A DNA stretch of 64,000 nucleotides from JAHEKB01 sp049115575 (GTDB lineage Bacteria > Bacteroidota > Bacteroidia > NS11-12g > UBA9320): NCBI GenBank assembly GCA_049115575.1, contig JAGDZU010000002.1, positions 186,001 through 250,000 of the forward strand, read 5' to 3'. Made by a program: the position numbers and the translations under genes. Every line of letters starts with the position of its first letter. Positions within the stretch are counted from its first letter, which is position 1. The notes under the pieces are model-generated. The model was not told the DNA's origin and ran no database searches. It was given only the letters and a program-made list of their open reading frames with translations. This document shows positions 52,023 to 60,706 of the stretch, one piece after another.

Positions 52023-52721
52023 ATGAAAAAACAGATATTTATAACAGGCCTACTAGTTCTAGGAGCATTAAGCTCTATGGCTCAAAACCTGGTTTACAGC
52101 AATGGCCAACACAGTACCTATATATTTAGCGATGAAAACTTCATCTACTATGATATTAACGTAGCTACTCCTACCGCAGAAGATGTCATATTCAAATGGG
52201 AACTCATAAGCAATGGCATACCTGATGGTTGGAATTATTCACTTTGCGACCATGGGAATTGTTATGTTGGAATTGCCGCTGGAGGAGAAATGGATAAAAT
52301 CACTAAAGAAGAAGCTGAAGCGGGCACTGAAGGCTTTTTAAAGTTTAACATTAACCCTAAATCTTATGGTGGAGGTACCGTTTTTATGTACGTCTATGTA
52401 AAGGGCGACTATAGTAGAGGTGATACTGTTTCACTGCATGTTTGGAATAGAGACCTAGTTGGTGTTAATGAGATCGCATCAACAGAGCAGATATTTTTGT
52501 ATCCTAATCCAGCCAATAGCCAGCTAAATATTGAATTGGCGAATTCTAATAGCATAGAGTCAGTCCGCTTATTGAACTCTGTAGGTCAAGTTGTTCTTGA
52601 GTTAGGAGACATCAATAGTAGTTCAACTACATTAGATGTTGCTGAGATGGAATCCGGCATGTACATAGTTGAATGCCTTACAAGCCAAGGTATAATCACC
52701 AAGAAAATATCAATTCAGTGA
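52023..52721 (+). CDS. T9SS-secreted protein of the copper-type cluster, unknown domain
   Basis: The 232 residues have a signal peptide (FITGLLVLGALSSMAQ) and a C-terminal T9SS type A sorting domain from about 160 (LYPNPANSQLNIEL to ITKKISIQ). The middle 130 residues are beta-rich and contain a short disulfide- or metal-like CDHGNC (about 79-84) and no named domain. The location between a heavy-metal lipoprotein and the multicopper-oxidase-like genes suggests a surface role in metal handling, which is inference. Stop overlaps the GTG of the next gene (GTGA). Confidence 0.78.
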   Translation: MKKQIFITGLLVLGALSSMAQNLVYSNGQHSTYIFSDENFIYYDINVATPTAEDVIFKWELISNGIPDGWNYSLCDHGNCYVGIAAGGEMDKITKEEAEAGTEGFLKFNINPKSYGGGTVFMYVYVKGDYSRGDTVSLHVWNRDLVGVNEIASTEQIFLYPNPANSQLNIELANSNSIESVRLLNSVGQVVLELGDINSSSTTLDVAEMESGMYIVECLTSQGIITKKISIQ

Positions 52722-53587
52722 TTAAAATATTTCTAAAAACTGCATTGCTCATAATTGCAATGCAGTTTGTACTTCCCTCTCAAGCAAAAACAGCAAAAAC
52801 CATCTATATTAATGCGGGAATGTTCACTGCCGTTGATGGCAAACAATTTCCATATGTAGCATTTAATAATTCCAAAAGCTTTGATCAGGAAAACGCTCGT
52901 ATCCTTTTTAACGTAGGCGATACATTGCAACTGACTGTAGTAAACAAGGATGCAGTTATTCACGGATTTAATATTAAAGGGGAGGTAATTCAGTACTTAA
53001 TTTCTGCTGGAGATTCAATCACATTGGATTTAACTACTGATGAAGCGAAGGCCTGGTTTTATCATGATCACAGTCAAAATGATCGCTACTATGCCATGGG
53101 TTTAGGTGGGATGATAGTAGCATTGAATTCAACAAGTTCAGCAAAAAGATTTTACTGGAATATCAAAGACCATCAAAAAAGCTTTAACGATAGCTTATCA
53201 AATGGCAAGCAAGTAGAATGGAACAAATACGAACCAGATTATTTCACTATCAATGGTAAAAGTCATCCTCAAATTAATGCTGATGCTTCTGCAAGGATAG
53301 CTGGAGTGGTAGGAGATACTATACATATTTATATGGTGAACACTGGTAAGGGAATACACGATATACATTATCATGGTTACCACTGTAGAATTATTCAATC
53401 CACCAAGAATCCCAATCATATTGGAAGAAGCAAAGACACTTTTCCAATATATTCTAAGGAGATTGTGGTTGTAGAATTGGTTCCCCATCAGCCTGGTGAA
53501 TTCCCTGTTCATGAACATAACTTAGTTGCAGTTACAGGAGGAGGATATTATCCAAGTGGCATGTTTTCAACCATACTTATTCAATAA
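52718..53587 (+). CDS. Multicopper oxidase-like protein lacking the type 1 Cys
   Basis: The 289 residues from GTG 52718 (overlapping the previous stop) have a signal peptide (ALLIIAMQFVLPSQAK) and two cupredoxin-like domains. The first shows IHGF (H82) and FYHDHSQ (H116, H118). The second shows HDIHYHGYH (H214, H217, H219) and PVHEHNL (H265, H267), the place where ordinary oxidases have HCH, but here the Cys is replaced by Glu. Ligands for a trinuclear site look largely present, whereas the type 1 copper cannot form. It has no T9SS end and should be periplasmic. The next gene carries the missing type 1 motif (see finding). Confidence 0.78.
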   Translation: MIKIFLKTALLIIAMQFVLPSQAKTAKTIYINAGMFTAVDGKQFPYVAFNNSKSFDQENARILFNVGDTLQLTVVNKDAVIHGFNIKGEVIQYLISAGDSITLDLTTDEAKAWFYHDHSQNDRYYAMGLGGMIVALNSTSSAKRFYWNIKDHQKSFNDSLSNGKQVEWNKYEPDYFTINGKSHPQINADASARIAGVVGDTIHIYMVNTGKGIHDIHYHGYHCRIIQSTKNPNHIGRSKDTFPIYSKEIVVVELVPHQPGEFPVHEHNLVAVTGGGYYPSGMFSTILIQ

Positions 53588-53588
53588 T

Positions 53589-54809
53589 ATGAGAACTAGC
53601 ATTATATCTATATTCCTCTTATTGTCCCAAGTAGTTTTAGCTCAGATTGATAAAGACTTTTTTCTTATTGCTAGAAATACAGGCGAGAAGCAATTAGCCG
53701 ACAGTTCAATTATTACCGTTTTCGGATTTGCTGAAGATTTAAGTACACATCCAAGCATCCCAGGACCAACATTAATTATGAATGAAGGAGATTCTGTGGA
53801 AATTGACCTATGGAACGTTTCACAAGGGGCGCCTCATACTATTCATCTTCATGGACTTGATGTAGATCAGGAGAATGATGGCGTGCCATCTTTGTCTTTT
53901 GAGGTGCTTCACATGGACCACGGCTTTTACCGATTTGAAGCTCCACATGCCGGGACCTATCTCTACCATTGTCATGTGGTAAGCACTATTCACGTACAGG
54001 CTGGGATGTATGGTTTGATTATAGTTAAAGAAAAGAATAACGAGAAAAAGACCTGGACTGATGGCTATGATTATGATCGTGAATTTGCCTTTTTGAATTC
54101 TGAAATCGATACGGTCTGGCATAGAGATTCAGTCTTAGACCACCCACATGGAGACACAGTTACATTGGTGGCCATTCCTCCATATCATCCACAATTCTTT
54201 TTAGTTAATGGTTATTCAGATCAGCAACTCATAGACAATGAGGTTAAGGTTTATGGTGCTAAAAATGAAGCTATTTATTTGCGTTTGGCGAATGTGGGGT
54301 ACTATGGCAATACATTTCATTTTCCACCTGAATTGGATGCAACAATCATTGCATCAGATGGAAGACCATTACCACAATCTGAGCAATCAGATTCTATTGT
54401 GATTTTACCCGGAGAACGATATGGAGTAATGTTATATCCAACGGATACCCTTAATTCACAAATATCAGTGGACTATTTCAACTTGAATTCCTACAGAACT
54501 GAAGGGAATCAATTCCTTGAGGTGAATATATTGGAAACAGCTAGCAAGGAGGAGCAAATCAATATTGAACCCTTGGTTTATCCGAATCCCTTCACATCAC
54601 ATTTTAGCCTCGAGCTAGGAGAGCTAGGACAAAATGTTACTGGACTTCAGATTGCAGAATTGAATGGTAAAGTAGTTTGGGAAACTAAAGTTCAGGATGT
54701 CACCAAGATTGAGAGCGTTGATTTAAGAGGGTTAAATTCTGGGATTTATATCTTACAGATTGCAACTTCAGATGGAAGCATATTCATTAAAAAATTGGTA
54801 AAGCTTTAG
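53589..54809 (+). CDS. T9SS-secreted multicopper oxidase-like protein with type 1 copper motif
   Basis: The 406 residues from ATG 53589 have a signal peptide (IFLLLSQVVLAQ). The first cupredoxin domain carries HTIHLHG (H83, H86, H88) and HCHVVSTIHVQAGM (C128, H135, M140), a complete type 1 site as in two-domain oxidases and nitrite reductases. The second domain (about 200-310) is cupredoxin-like but has only one His in the expected region (NTFHFPPEL), so it adds no ligand cluster. A T9SS sorting domain from about 323 (VYPNPFTSHFSLEL) ends the protein. It follows the first oxidase-like gene by one base; a partner is needed if a full oxidase is to be built. Confidence 0.82.
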   Translation: MRTSIISIFLLLSQVVLAQIDKDFFLIARNTGEKQLADSSIITVFGFAEDLSTHPSIPGPTLIMNEGDSVEIDLWNVSQGAPHTIHLHGLDVDQENDGVPSLSFEVLHMDHGFYRFEAPHAGTYLYHCHVVSTIHVQAGMYGLIIVKEKNNEKKTWTDGYDYDREFAFLNSEIDTVWHRDSVLDHPHGDTVTLVAIPPYHPQFFLVNGYSDQQLIDNEVKVYGAKNEAIYLRLANVGYYGNTFHFPPELDATIIASDGRPLPQSEQSDSIVILPGERYGVMLYPTDTLNSQISVDYFNLNSYRTEGNQFLEVNILETASKEEQINIEPLVYPNPFTSHFSLELGELGQNVTGLQIAELNGKVVWETKVQDVTKIESVDLRGLNSGIYILQIATSDGSIFIKKLVKL

Positions 54810-54848
54810 TCTTCCACTAATTCTCACATACCATCCATTAATTGGTTT

Positions 54849-54856
54849 TACATTTG
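54849..54856 (+). promoter_or_regulatory. Putative -7 box of the YD-repeat-like lipoprotein gene
   Basis: TACATTTG, exact TAnnTTTG, followed by ATGA and the ATG at 54861. Spacing to the start codon is exactly four bases. Confidence 0.5.
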
Positions 54857-54860
54857 ATGA

Positions 54861-55637
54861 ATGAATAAATATTGGCTCATTCTTCTGGTAGTTTTGGCTG
54901 CCTGTTCAGATAAGAACAAGCAACAGTCTGATTTAGATAGATCAAATCTCAATGGACCTGTATTAAACTGGATTGAACATACCCATGAAGCTCAAGTTCA
55001 AACAGATGAATTGCTATTAGGCAAGGAATTAACCACCAACTTTTTTGAGTATAATCACAAGGGAAATGTGATTAAATCGGTCTATACAGTGCCAGCTTAT
55101 AGGTATAGTGAAACCACCATAAACGATGAGGATGGCAACCCTGTGAGTATTACTTTCAAAGATGCAGAGGAGGAGTCCAGCATATTTGTTGAACTAAGTT
55201 TAAATAAAGATGGGAAGATTTCCGAAGAAAGATGGACGGACGAACAAGAGCGATTAGATTCTAGATATTTAAATGAATATGAGGATGGGAAATTGAAGTT
55301 GACCAAAGTTTACAGCAAGCTGGATGAACTGAACATCATTAGAGAGTTTCATTATAATGCTGATGGATTGGTTGATACTGCTTTTTCATACAGTGGCGAG
55401 CGCGTTTTACAATATTTCATAGTGAAATCTTATATGGCCAAAAGAATGACAGAGTCTAAAAGCTTTGCTGTGAACAAAGACGGAGAGTCAAGACTAAACA
55501 TTCATATCGAGAATAAATACAACAAAGAAGATCAGCATGGTAATTGGACAGAGAAGGTTTCTGTGGTTAAGAACCTGATGAGCAATGAAACTACCTATAG
55601 GGTTATAAAAAGAGAGATAAATTATAAAGCTAGCTAA
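54861..55637 (+). CDS. Lipoprotein with RHS/YD-like repeats
   Basis: The 258 residues have a lipoprotein signal (LILLVVLAACS, Cys 15). The mature part has several short repeats of the type EYNHKGNVIKSVY, EDGNPVSITF, NKDGKISEERW and NADGLVDTAFSY, as in YD/RHS-repeat-like or toxin_YwqK-like lipoproteins, which bind or display on the outer membrane. The end is helical and charged. No function can be given. Transcribed from its own promoter; convergent with galE, overlapping by 8 bases. Confidence 0.75.
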   Translation: MNKYWLILLVVLAACSDKNKQQSDLDRSNLNGPVLNWIEHTHEAQVQTDELLLGKELTTNFFEYNHKGNVIKSVYTVPAYRYSETTINDEDGNPVSITFKDAEEESSIFVELSLNKDGKISEERWTDEQERLDSRYLNEYEDGKLKLTKVYSKLDELNIIREFHYNADGLVDTAFSYSGERVLQYFIVKSYMAKRMTESKSFAVNKDGESRLNIHIENKYNKEDQHGNWTEKVSVVKNLMSNETTYRVIKREINYKAS

Positions 55638-56631
55638 GCTTTAGTTGCCAGTTCCAAGCACTAAGAGTCATGTCGTCTAGTTCCAGTTCAGTTTTCCAGC
55701 CAAGTATATCATGTGCTTTACTTGCATCGGCCCAAATCTGTTCCACATCTCCTGCTCGGCGTCCTCCAATTCGATAGTTTAGAGTTTTTCCGCTGGTTCT
55801 TTCAAAGCTTTCTATCACTTCCAGAACAGAATTACCTCTTCCCGTTCCAAGGTTGAAGACTTCATATTGAAAGGATTCATTGCAGGCAAAATCCAAAGCT
55901 TTTACATGAGCTTTTGCCAAATCAACCACATGGATAAAATCTCGAATATTGGTGCCATCTGGAGTGTTATAATCATTTCCAAATACGGTTAGTTGAGACA
56001 AAATGCCTGCAGCTGTTTGAGTAATGTATGGAACAAGATTGCTGGGGACACCAAGAGGCAATTCACCTATTAGGCCACTATCGTGAGCCCCAACCGGATT
56101 GAAATAACGCAAGCTAACGGTTTGTAATTTGGAGTGTATGGCAAGATCCTCGAGCAACTCTTCAGAAATTATCTTAGTTGTTCCATATGGAGAAATGGCA
56201 GCAACTACGGGTTGGTTTTCCGCTATAGGTGAATCTTTTGTATCGCCATAAACGGTGCAAGAGGATGAGAAGATCATTTTTTTATTTGACAGATCACCCA
56301 TGGCCTCAATCAAACTCAAAAGACCTCCTACGTTATTGTTGTAATATTTGAGTGGTTGTTCTACAGATTCTCCAACAGCTTTATGAGCGGCAAAATGTAT
56401 CACCGCTTTAATTTCTTCCGATTCGATAATTTGCTTTAGCTCATCGGTTCTTCTAATGTCGAGATTATACCATTTGGGTTTAATGCCATTGATAGCTTCA
56501 ATGCCTTCTACAACAGAAGCTCTGGAATTAGACAGATCATCAACAATTACAACATCATGTCCTTGATGTTGCAATTCAACAACCGTGTGACTTCCGATGT
56601 ATCCAAGACCTCCAGTTACCAGTACTTTCAT
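55630..56631 (-). CDS. galE: UDP-glucose 4-epimerase
   Basis: Interconverts UDP-glucose and UDP-galactose. The 333 residues have the SDR motif GGLGYIGSH (7-15), the catalytic pair in SSSCTVYG (Ser) and SPYGTTK (Tyr and Lys), and NPVGAHDSGLIGE in the substrate domain. The end WNWQLKL is usual for GalE. It is last of a minus-strand sugar-nucleotide operon (60654 to 55630) and overlaps the acetyltransferase gene by 4 bases. Some related enzymes act on UDP-GlcNAc, so the N-acetyl form is possible. Confidence 0.93.
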   Translation of the reverse strand: MKVLVTGGLGYIGSHTVVELQHQGHDVVIVDDLSNSRASVVEGIEAINGIKPKWYNLDIRRTDELKQIIESEEIKAVIHFAAHKAVGESVEQPLKYYNNNVGGLLSLIEAMGDLSNKKMIFSSSCTVYGDTKDSPIAENQPVVAAISPYGTTKIISEELLEDLAIHSKLQTVSLRYFNPVGAHDSGLIGELPLGVPSNLVPYITQTAAGILSQLTVFGNDYNTPDGTNIRDFIHVVDLAKAHVKALDFACNESFQYEVFNLGTGRGNSVLEVIESFERTSGKTLNYRIGGRRAGDVEQIWADASKAHDILGWKTELELDDMTLSAWNWQLKLS

Positions 56632-57197
56632 AGTGGTGATACTTTATTGTTCTCTAAAATGTAAACGTCTTTTCCTTCTGGGCAAATGGCTTTCCCCTCA
56701 TTAAATTCAAGGCGATGTCCATGTTTGCTCATCCAACCATTTTGTTTGCCTGGATTACCTACAATTAAGGCAAATGGCAAAACATCGGATGTAACTACAC
56801 TACCAGCTCCAATAAAACAGTATTCACCTAAGGTGTTTCCGCAAATGATAGTCGCATTGGCGCCAATACTCGCACCTTTTTTTACAAGTGTTTTTGCGTA
56901 TTGATCTCTTCTAACAACTGCACTTCTAGGATTTGTAACATTGGTGAAAACAGCGCTCGGACCAATAAATACATCGTCTTCACATTCCACCCCTGTGTAA
57001 ATAGAAACATTGTTTTGAACTTTCACATTCTTTCCCAAATTCACTTGAGGAGAAATAACAACATTTTGGCCAATGTTGCAATTTTCTCCAATACTTGCGT
57101 GGTCCATGATATGACTGAAGTGCCAGATTTTTGTACCATCTCCAATCTCGGCTTTGGCATCTATCACTGCAGTTTCATGGGCAAAGTAGCTCATCAT
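56628..57197 (-). CDS. Hexapeptide-repeat acetyltransferase (WbpD-like)
   Basis: The 189 residues form a left-handed beta-helix: TAVIDAKAEIGDGTKIWHFSHI, then hexapeptides IGENCNIGQNVVISPQVNLG and GASIGANATIICGNTLG, as in WbpD-type UDP-2-acetamido-3-amino-2,3-dideoxy-glucuronate N-acetyltransferases. Start is at one of two ATG codons (57197 or 57194). It overlaps galE (ATGA) and the UXS gene by 4 bases. A DegT-type aminotransferase in the same operon could supply its amino-sugar substrate; the matching dehydrogenase (WbpB-like) is not in the window. Confidence 0.82.
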   Translation of the reverse strand: MMSYFAHETAVIDAKAEIGDGTKIWHFSHIMDHASIGENCNIGQNVVISPQVNLGKNVKVQNNVSIYTGVECEDDVFIGPSAVFTNVTNPRSAVVRRDQYAKTLVKKGASIGANATIICGNTLGEYCFIGAGSVVTSDVLPFALIVGNPGKQNGWMSKHGHRLEFNEGKAICPEGKDVYILENNKVSPL

Positions 57198-58174
57198 TTT
57201 TTGTGAAATTCTCTTGGGTAGGCGTATTTATATAGGTCTTCCTCTGGCAGGCTTTTAAAGTATTCATATGTTACTTTAAGACCTTCTTTCCTGCTTACAG
57301 TTGGTTCCCATCCAAGTATCTCCTTAGCACGAGTAATGTCCGGTTTTCTTTGCTTAGGGTCGTCTTTTGGCAAAGGCTTGAATACTATTTTCTGATCCGT
57401 TCCAGTGAGTTCAACTATTTCTTTGGCAAAGTCAAGTATGGAAATTTCGTCTGGGTTACCAATATTCACAGGGTGAACATAATCACTAAACAACAGACGA
57501 TTAATGCCTTCTACCAAATCATCTACATAACAAAATGAACGAGTTTGGCTTCCATCACCAAATACAGTAATGTCTTCTCCTCTCAATGCTTGACCAATGA
57601 ATGCTGGCAATGCTCTACCATCATTTAATCGCATTCTAGGACCATAAGTATTGAATATTCTCACGATTCTAGTTTCTACATCGTGATAGGTGTGATATGC
57701 CATGGTCATGGCTTCTTGAAACCTTTTTGCTTCGTCATAAACTCCTCTTGGCCCAACTGGGTTTACATTACCCCAATAGTCTTCGTTTTGAGGATGAACC
57801 TGAGGGTCTCCATAAACTTCTGAAGTGCTTGCGATGAGCATACGAGCATTTTTTGCTAATGCCAAACCAAGACAATTATGAGTTCCAAGTGAGCCCACTT
57901 TCAAAGTTGGAATTGGAATTTTTAAGTAATCTATTGGACTGGCAGGAGAAGCAAAATGTAAAATATAGTCTAGCTCCCCAGGGATATGAATGAATTTAGA
58001 TACATCGTGGTGATAGAACTCAAATTGTTCCAAAGGCATTAAATGCTCAATGTTTTTCATGTCGCCGGTAATCAGGTTATCCACTGCAATTACATGGAAT
58101 CCTTCTTTTATAAAGCGATCACAAAGATGGGACCCTAAAAATCCTGCACCACCTGTTATCAGTACTTTTTTCAT
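57194..58174 (-). CDS. UDP-glucuronate decarboxylase (UDP-xylose synthase)
   Basis: The 326 residues have GGAGFLGSH (8-16), the UXS-type sequences ASTSEVYGDPQVHPQNE and VYDEAKRFQEA (Tyr and Lys of the active site), RIFNTYGPRMRLNDGR and GSQTRSFCYVDDLVEG. These match UDP-xylose synthase (UXS), which decarboxylates UDP-glucuronate made by the upstream Ugd. It overlaps the acetyltransferase gene by 4 bases. UDP-xylose or UDP-4-keto-pentose would go to surface glycans. Confidence 0.9.
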   Translation of the reverse strand: MKKVLITGGAGFLGSHLCDRFIKEGFHVIAVDNLITGDMKNIEHLMPLEQFEFYHHDVSKFIHIPGELDYILHFASPASPIDYLKIPIPTLKVGSLGTHNCLGLALAKNARMLIASTSEVYGDPQVHPQNEDYWGNVNPVGPRGVYDEAKRFQEAMTMAYHTYHDVETRIVRIFNTYGPRMRLNDGRALPAFIGQALRGEDITVFGDGSQTRSFCYVDDLVEGINRLLFSDYVHPVNIGNPDEISILDFAKEIVELTGTDQKIVFKPLPKDDPKQRKPDITRAKEILGWEPTVSRKEGLKVTYEYFKSLPEEDLYKYAYPREFHKK

Positions 58175-58195
58175 TCGTTTTGTCTAATGCAGTGT

Positions 58196-59524
58196 TTATT
58201 TAGAAACCTGCGTTTGTCTAACTGTTTTTCTTCCAATGGAATAGTAAGTATAACCCAACTCATCCATTTTTTCTAATGACCAAACATTTCTTCCATCAAA
58301 TACTACCTTCTCATTCAGTAGGTCGGAGATGCGGTCAAAATTAGGGTTTCTAAACTCATTCCATTCTGTAGCAATAATCAATGCATCTACCCCTTCTAAC
58401 ACTTCATACATGCTGTCTACATACTCGATTTTGTCGCCGATTAAAGCTTTAACATTAGGCATAGCCTCGGGGTCAAAGGTTTTGATTTTGGCACCGGCAG
58501 CGGTCAGTTCATCAATAATATAAAGAGCTGGGGCTTCTCTAATGTCATCTGTATTTGGTTTGAAAGACAAACCCCAAAGTCCAAAAGTTTTACCACTTAT
58601 GTCGCCCTTATATTGCGATTTTATTTTAGGAACCAGATAAATCTTTTGATCCTCATTTACCTCTTCAACAGCATTTAATATTTTGAAGTCGTAGTCTACT
58701 TTGGCAGAGCTTCTAATTAAAGCTTGTACGTCTTTAGGGAAGCAAGATCCACCATAACCTATGCCAGGGAACAAGAATCGTTTTCCAATTCTACTGTCTG
58801 TACCCATACCTTTTCTAACCTTGTCTACATCAGCTTCTAAAAGTTCGCATATACGAGCAATTTCATTCATGAATGTAATCTTGGTTGCCAGAAATGAATT
58901 GGCAGCATATTTGGTAAGTTCAGCAGACTTCTCATCCATAAAAATTACTGGATTTCCCTGCCTCACAAATGGAGCATACAATTCTTGCATTACCTTTTCA
59001 GCTCTAGCTGAACTGCAGCCAACAACTACTCTATCTGGTTTCATGAAGTCGTCTACAGCCACTCCTTCTCTTAGGAATTCTGGATTTGAAACAACATCAA
59101 AATCTCCTTTATAATTTGCCGCTACAGCAGCTTGTACTTGTTCTGCGGTTCCAACGGGCACTGTACTTTTGTCTACTATGACCTTGTATTCGGTCATAAT
59201 TTTTCCCAAATGCTCAGCAACTCCCAGTACATAAGACAAATCTGCTGATCCGTCTTCGCCCGGAGGTGTTGGCAATGCCAAGAAAATAATGGTAGCATCT
59301 TTAATGGCTTCTTCGAGATCTGTGGTGAAGAACAGACGTCCTTCTTTTAAGTTTCTTTCGAACAAGTGTTCTAGGCCTGGCTCATAAATAGTGATTTTGC
59401 CATTTCTCAGACTATTCACTTTGTTTTCATCAATGTCAACACAGGTAACTCTATTACCGGATTCGGCAAAACAAGTTCCAGATACAAGTCCTACATAGCC
59501 TGTTCCAACTACTGCAATTTTCAT
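58196..59524 (-). CDS. ugd: UDP-glucose 6-dehydrogenase
   Basis: Oxidises UDP-glucose to UDP-glucuronate with two NAD. The 442 residues show GTGYVGLVSGTCFAESG (7-23), PTPPGEDGSADLSYV near 86, STVPVGTAEQV near 119, NPEFLREGVAV near 148 and the nucleophile in GYGGSCFPKD near 257-266 (Cys). A GDP-mannose or UDP-N-acetylglucosamine dehydrogenase shares this fold, but the following UXS gene favours UDP-glucose. It overlaps the DegT gene by 4 bases (ATGA). Confidence 0.92.
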   Translation of the reverse strand: MKIAVVGTGYVGLVSGTCFAESGNRVTCVDIDENKVNSLRNGKITIYEPGLEHLFERNLKEGRLFFTTDLEEAIKDATIIFLALPTPPGEDGSADLSYVLGVAEHLGKIMTEYKVIVDKSTVPVGTAEQVQAAVAANYKGDFDVVSNPEFLREGVAVDDFMKPDRVVVGCSSARAEKVMQELYAPFVRQGNPVIFMDEKSAELTKYAANSFLATKITFMNEIARICELLEADVDKVRKGMGTDSRIGKRFLFPGIGYGGSCFPKDVQALIRSSAKVDYDFKILNAVEEVNEDQKIYLVPKIKSQYKGDISGKTFGLWGLSFKPNTDDIREAPALYIIDELTAAGAKIKTFDPEAMPNVKALIGDKIEYVDSMYEVLEGVDALIIATEWNEFRNPNFDRISDLLNEKVVFDGRNVWSLEKMDELGYTYYSIGRKTVRQTQVSK

Positions 59525-60654
59525 TTATTCAAATAATTTTTAATGGTGTTACAAATATATTCTTGTTGCTCCTTTGTTATAGAGGTATCTATTGGCAAGG
59601 AGATAACCTTTTCTTTTATTTCTTCTGTGACTTCCAATTCGCCCTTTCTATGGGGTATAGCAACAAATGCTTTTTGTTGATGAAGCGGAATGGGGTAATA
59701 GATTGTACTGCTAATTCCATTCTCTTTTAAATGTTGTTGCAGACCATCTCTTCCATGCTCATATTGAATGGTATACTGGTGATAAACATGTGTTGACTTA
59801 TCAGGCACGCTTGGGCAAGTAATAGAATTCACATCGCTCAACAACTCATTGTAGATCAATGCAGCTTGTCTTCTTTTCTCGTTGTAGGTATCCAGATGTT
59901 GTAACTTAACATTCAGTACGGCTGCTTGTATGCTATCCAACCTTGAGTTGCAGCCCAATATTTCGTGCTTGTATTTCTCTATCTGCCCGTGCTTACTCAA
60001 CATTCTAATCTTCTTAGCCAGCTGATCATTATTTGTGCAGAGCGCGCCTCCATCACCAAAACAACCTAGATTTTTGGATGGGAAAAAACTAAATGTTCCT
60101 ATTGCTCCCATGCTTCCGGCTTTTTTGATTCCAACTTGTTCACTGCTGTATTGAGCACCACATGCTTGAGCTGTATCTTCAACTACATACAAGCCGTATT
60201 TGTCTGCTATAGATTTGATGCGATCCATTTCCGCGCTCAAACCGTAAAGATGAACAGGTAATATGGCCTTTGTTTTGGCTGTAATGCTTTTTTCTATTCG
60301 TTCCGTATCTATGTTAAAAGAATAGGGATCCACATCAACAAAAACAGGCGTCAACTTTAATAATCCTAAAATTTCAGCAGTAGCGGCATAGGTAAAACTG
60401 GGTGTAATTACCTCATCACCCTCTTCTAAATCTAAGGCCATAAAAGCTAATTGAAGAGCGTCTGTACCATTGGCACACGATATCACATGTTTAACACCTA
60501 AGTAGTTAGCAAAATCCTTTTCAAATTGACCAACTTCTGGCCCATTAATATATTTAGTAGAAGCAACAGAATGAAGAATGGCGGCATCAATTTCATCCTT
60601 AAGATCAAGGTACTGCTCCTTGAGATTTACCATAGGTATCATTGTGTTTGCCAT
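59521..60654 (-). CDS. DegT/DnrJ/EryC1/StrS aminotransferase
   Basis: PLP-dependent sugar aminotransferase. The 377 residues show EVGQFEKDFANYLGVKHVI near 41-59, SCANGTDALQLA near 59-70, VVEDTAQACGA (Asp binds PLP) near 155 and the PLP-lysine SFFPSKNLGCFGDGG near 190. It heads the operon that runs to galE; a -7 box lies seven bases before its ATG. The presence of a WbpD-like acetyltransferase suggests WbpE-like transfer to a 3-keto sugar, but other amino sugars are possible. Confidence 0.9.
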   Translation of the reverse strand: MANTMIPMVNLKEQYLDLKDEIDAAILHSVASTKYINGPEVGQFEKDFANYLGVKHVISCANGTDALQLAFMALDLEEGDEVITPSFTYAATAEILGLLKLTPVFVDVDPYSFNIDTERIEKSITAKTKAILPVHLYGLSAEMDRIKSIADKYGLYVVEDTAQACGAQYSSEQVGIKKAGSMGAIGTFSFFPSKNLGCFGDGGALCTNNDQLAKKIRMLSKHGQIEKYKHEILGCNSRLDSIQAAVLNVKLQHLDTYNEKRRQAALIYNELLSDVNSITCPSVPDKSTHVYHQYTIQYEHGRDGLQQHLKENGISSTIYYPIPLHQQKAFVAIPHRKGELEVTEEIKEKVISLPIDTSITKEQQEYICNTIKNYLNK

Positions 60655-60661
60655 TGGAGCG

Positions 60662-60669
60662 CAAACTTA
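60662..60669 (-). promoter_or_regulatory. Putative -7 box of the sugar-nucleotide operon
   Basis: TAAGTTTG on the minus strand followed by CGC, exact TAnnTTTG, seven bases before the DegT ATG. Confidence 0.5.
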
Positions 60670-60706
60670 AACACTATAGCCTAATTATTACGTTATTTGT
60701 ATCACA

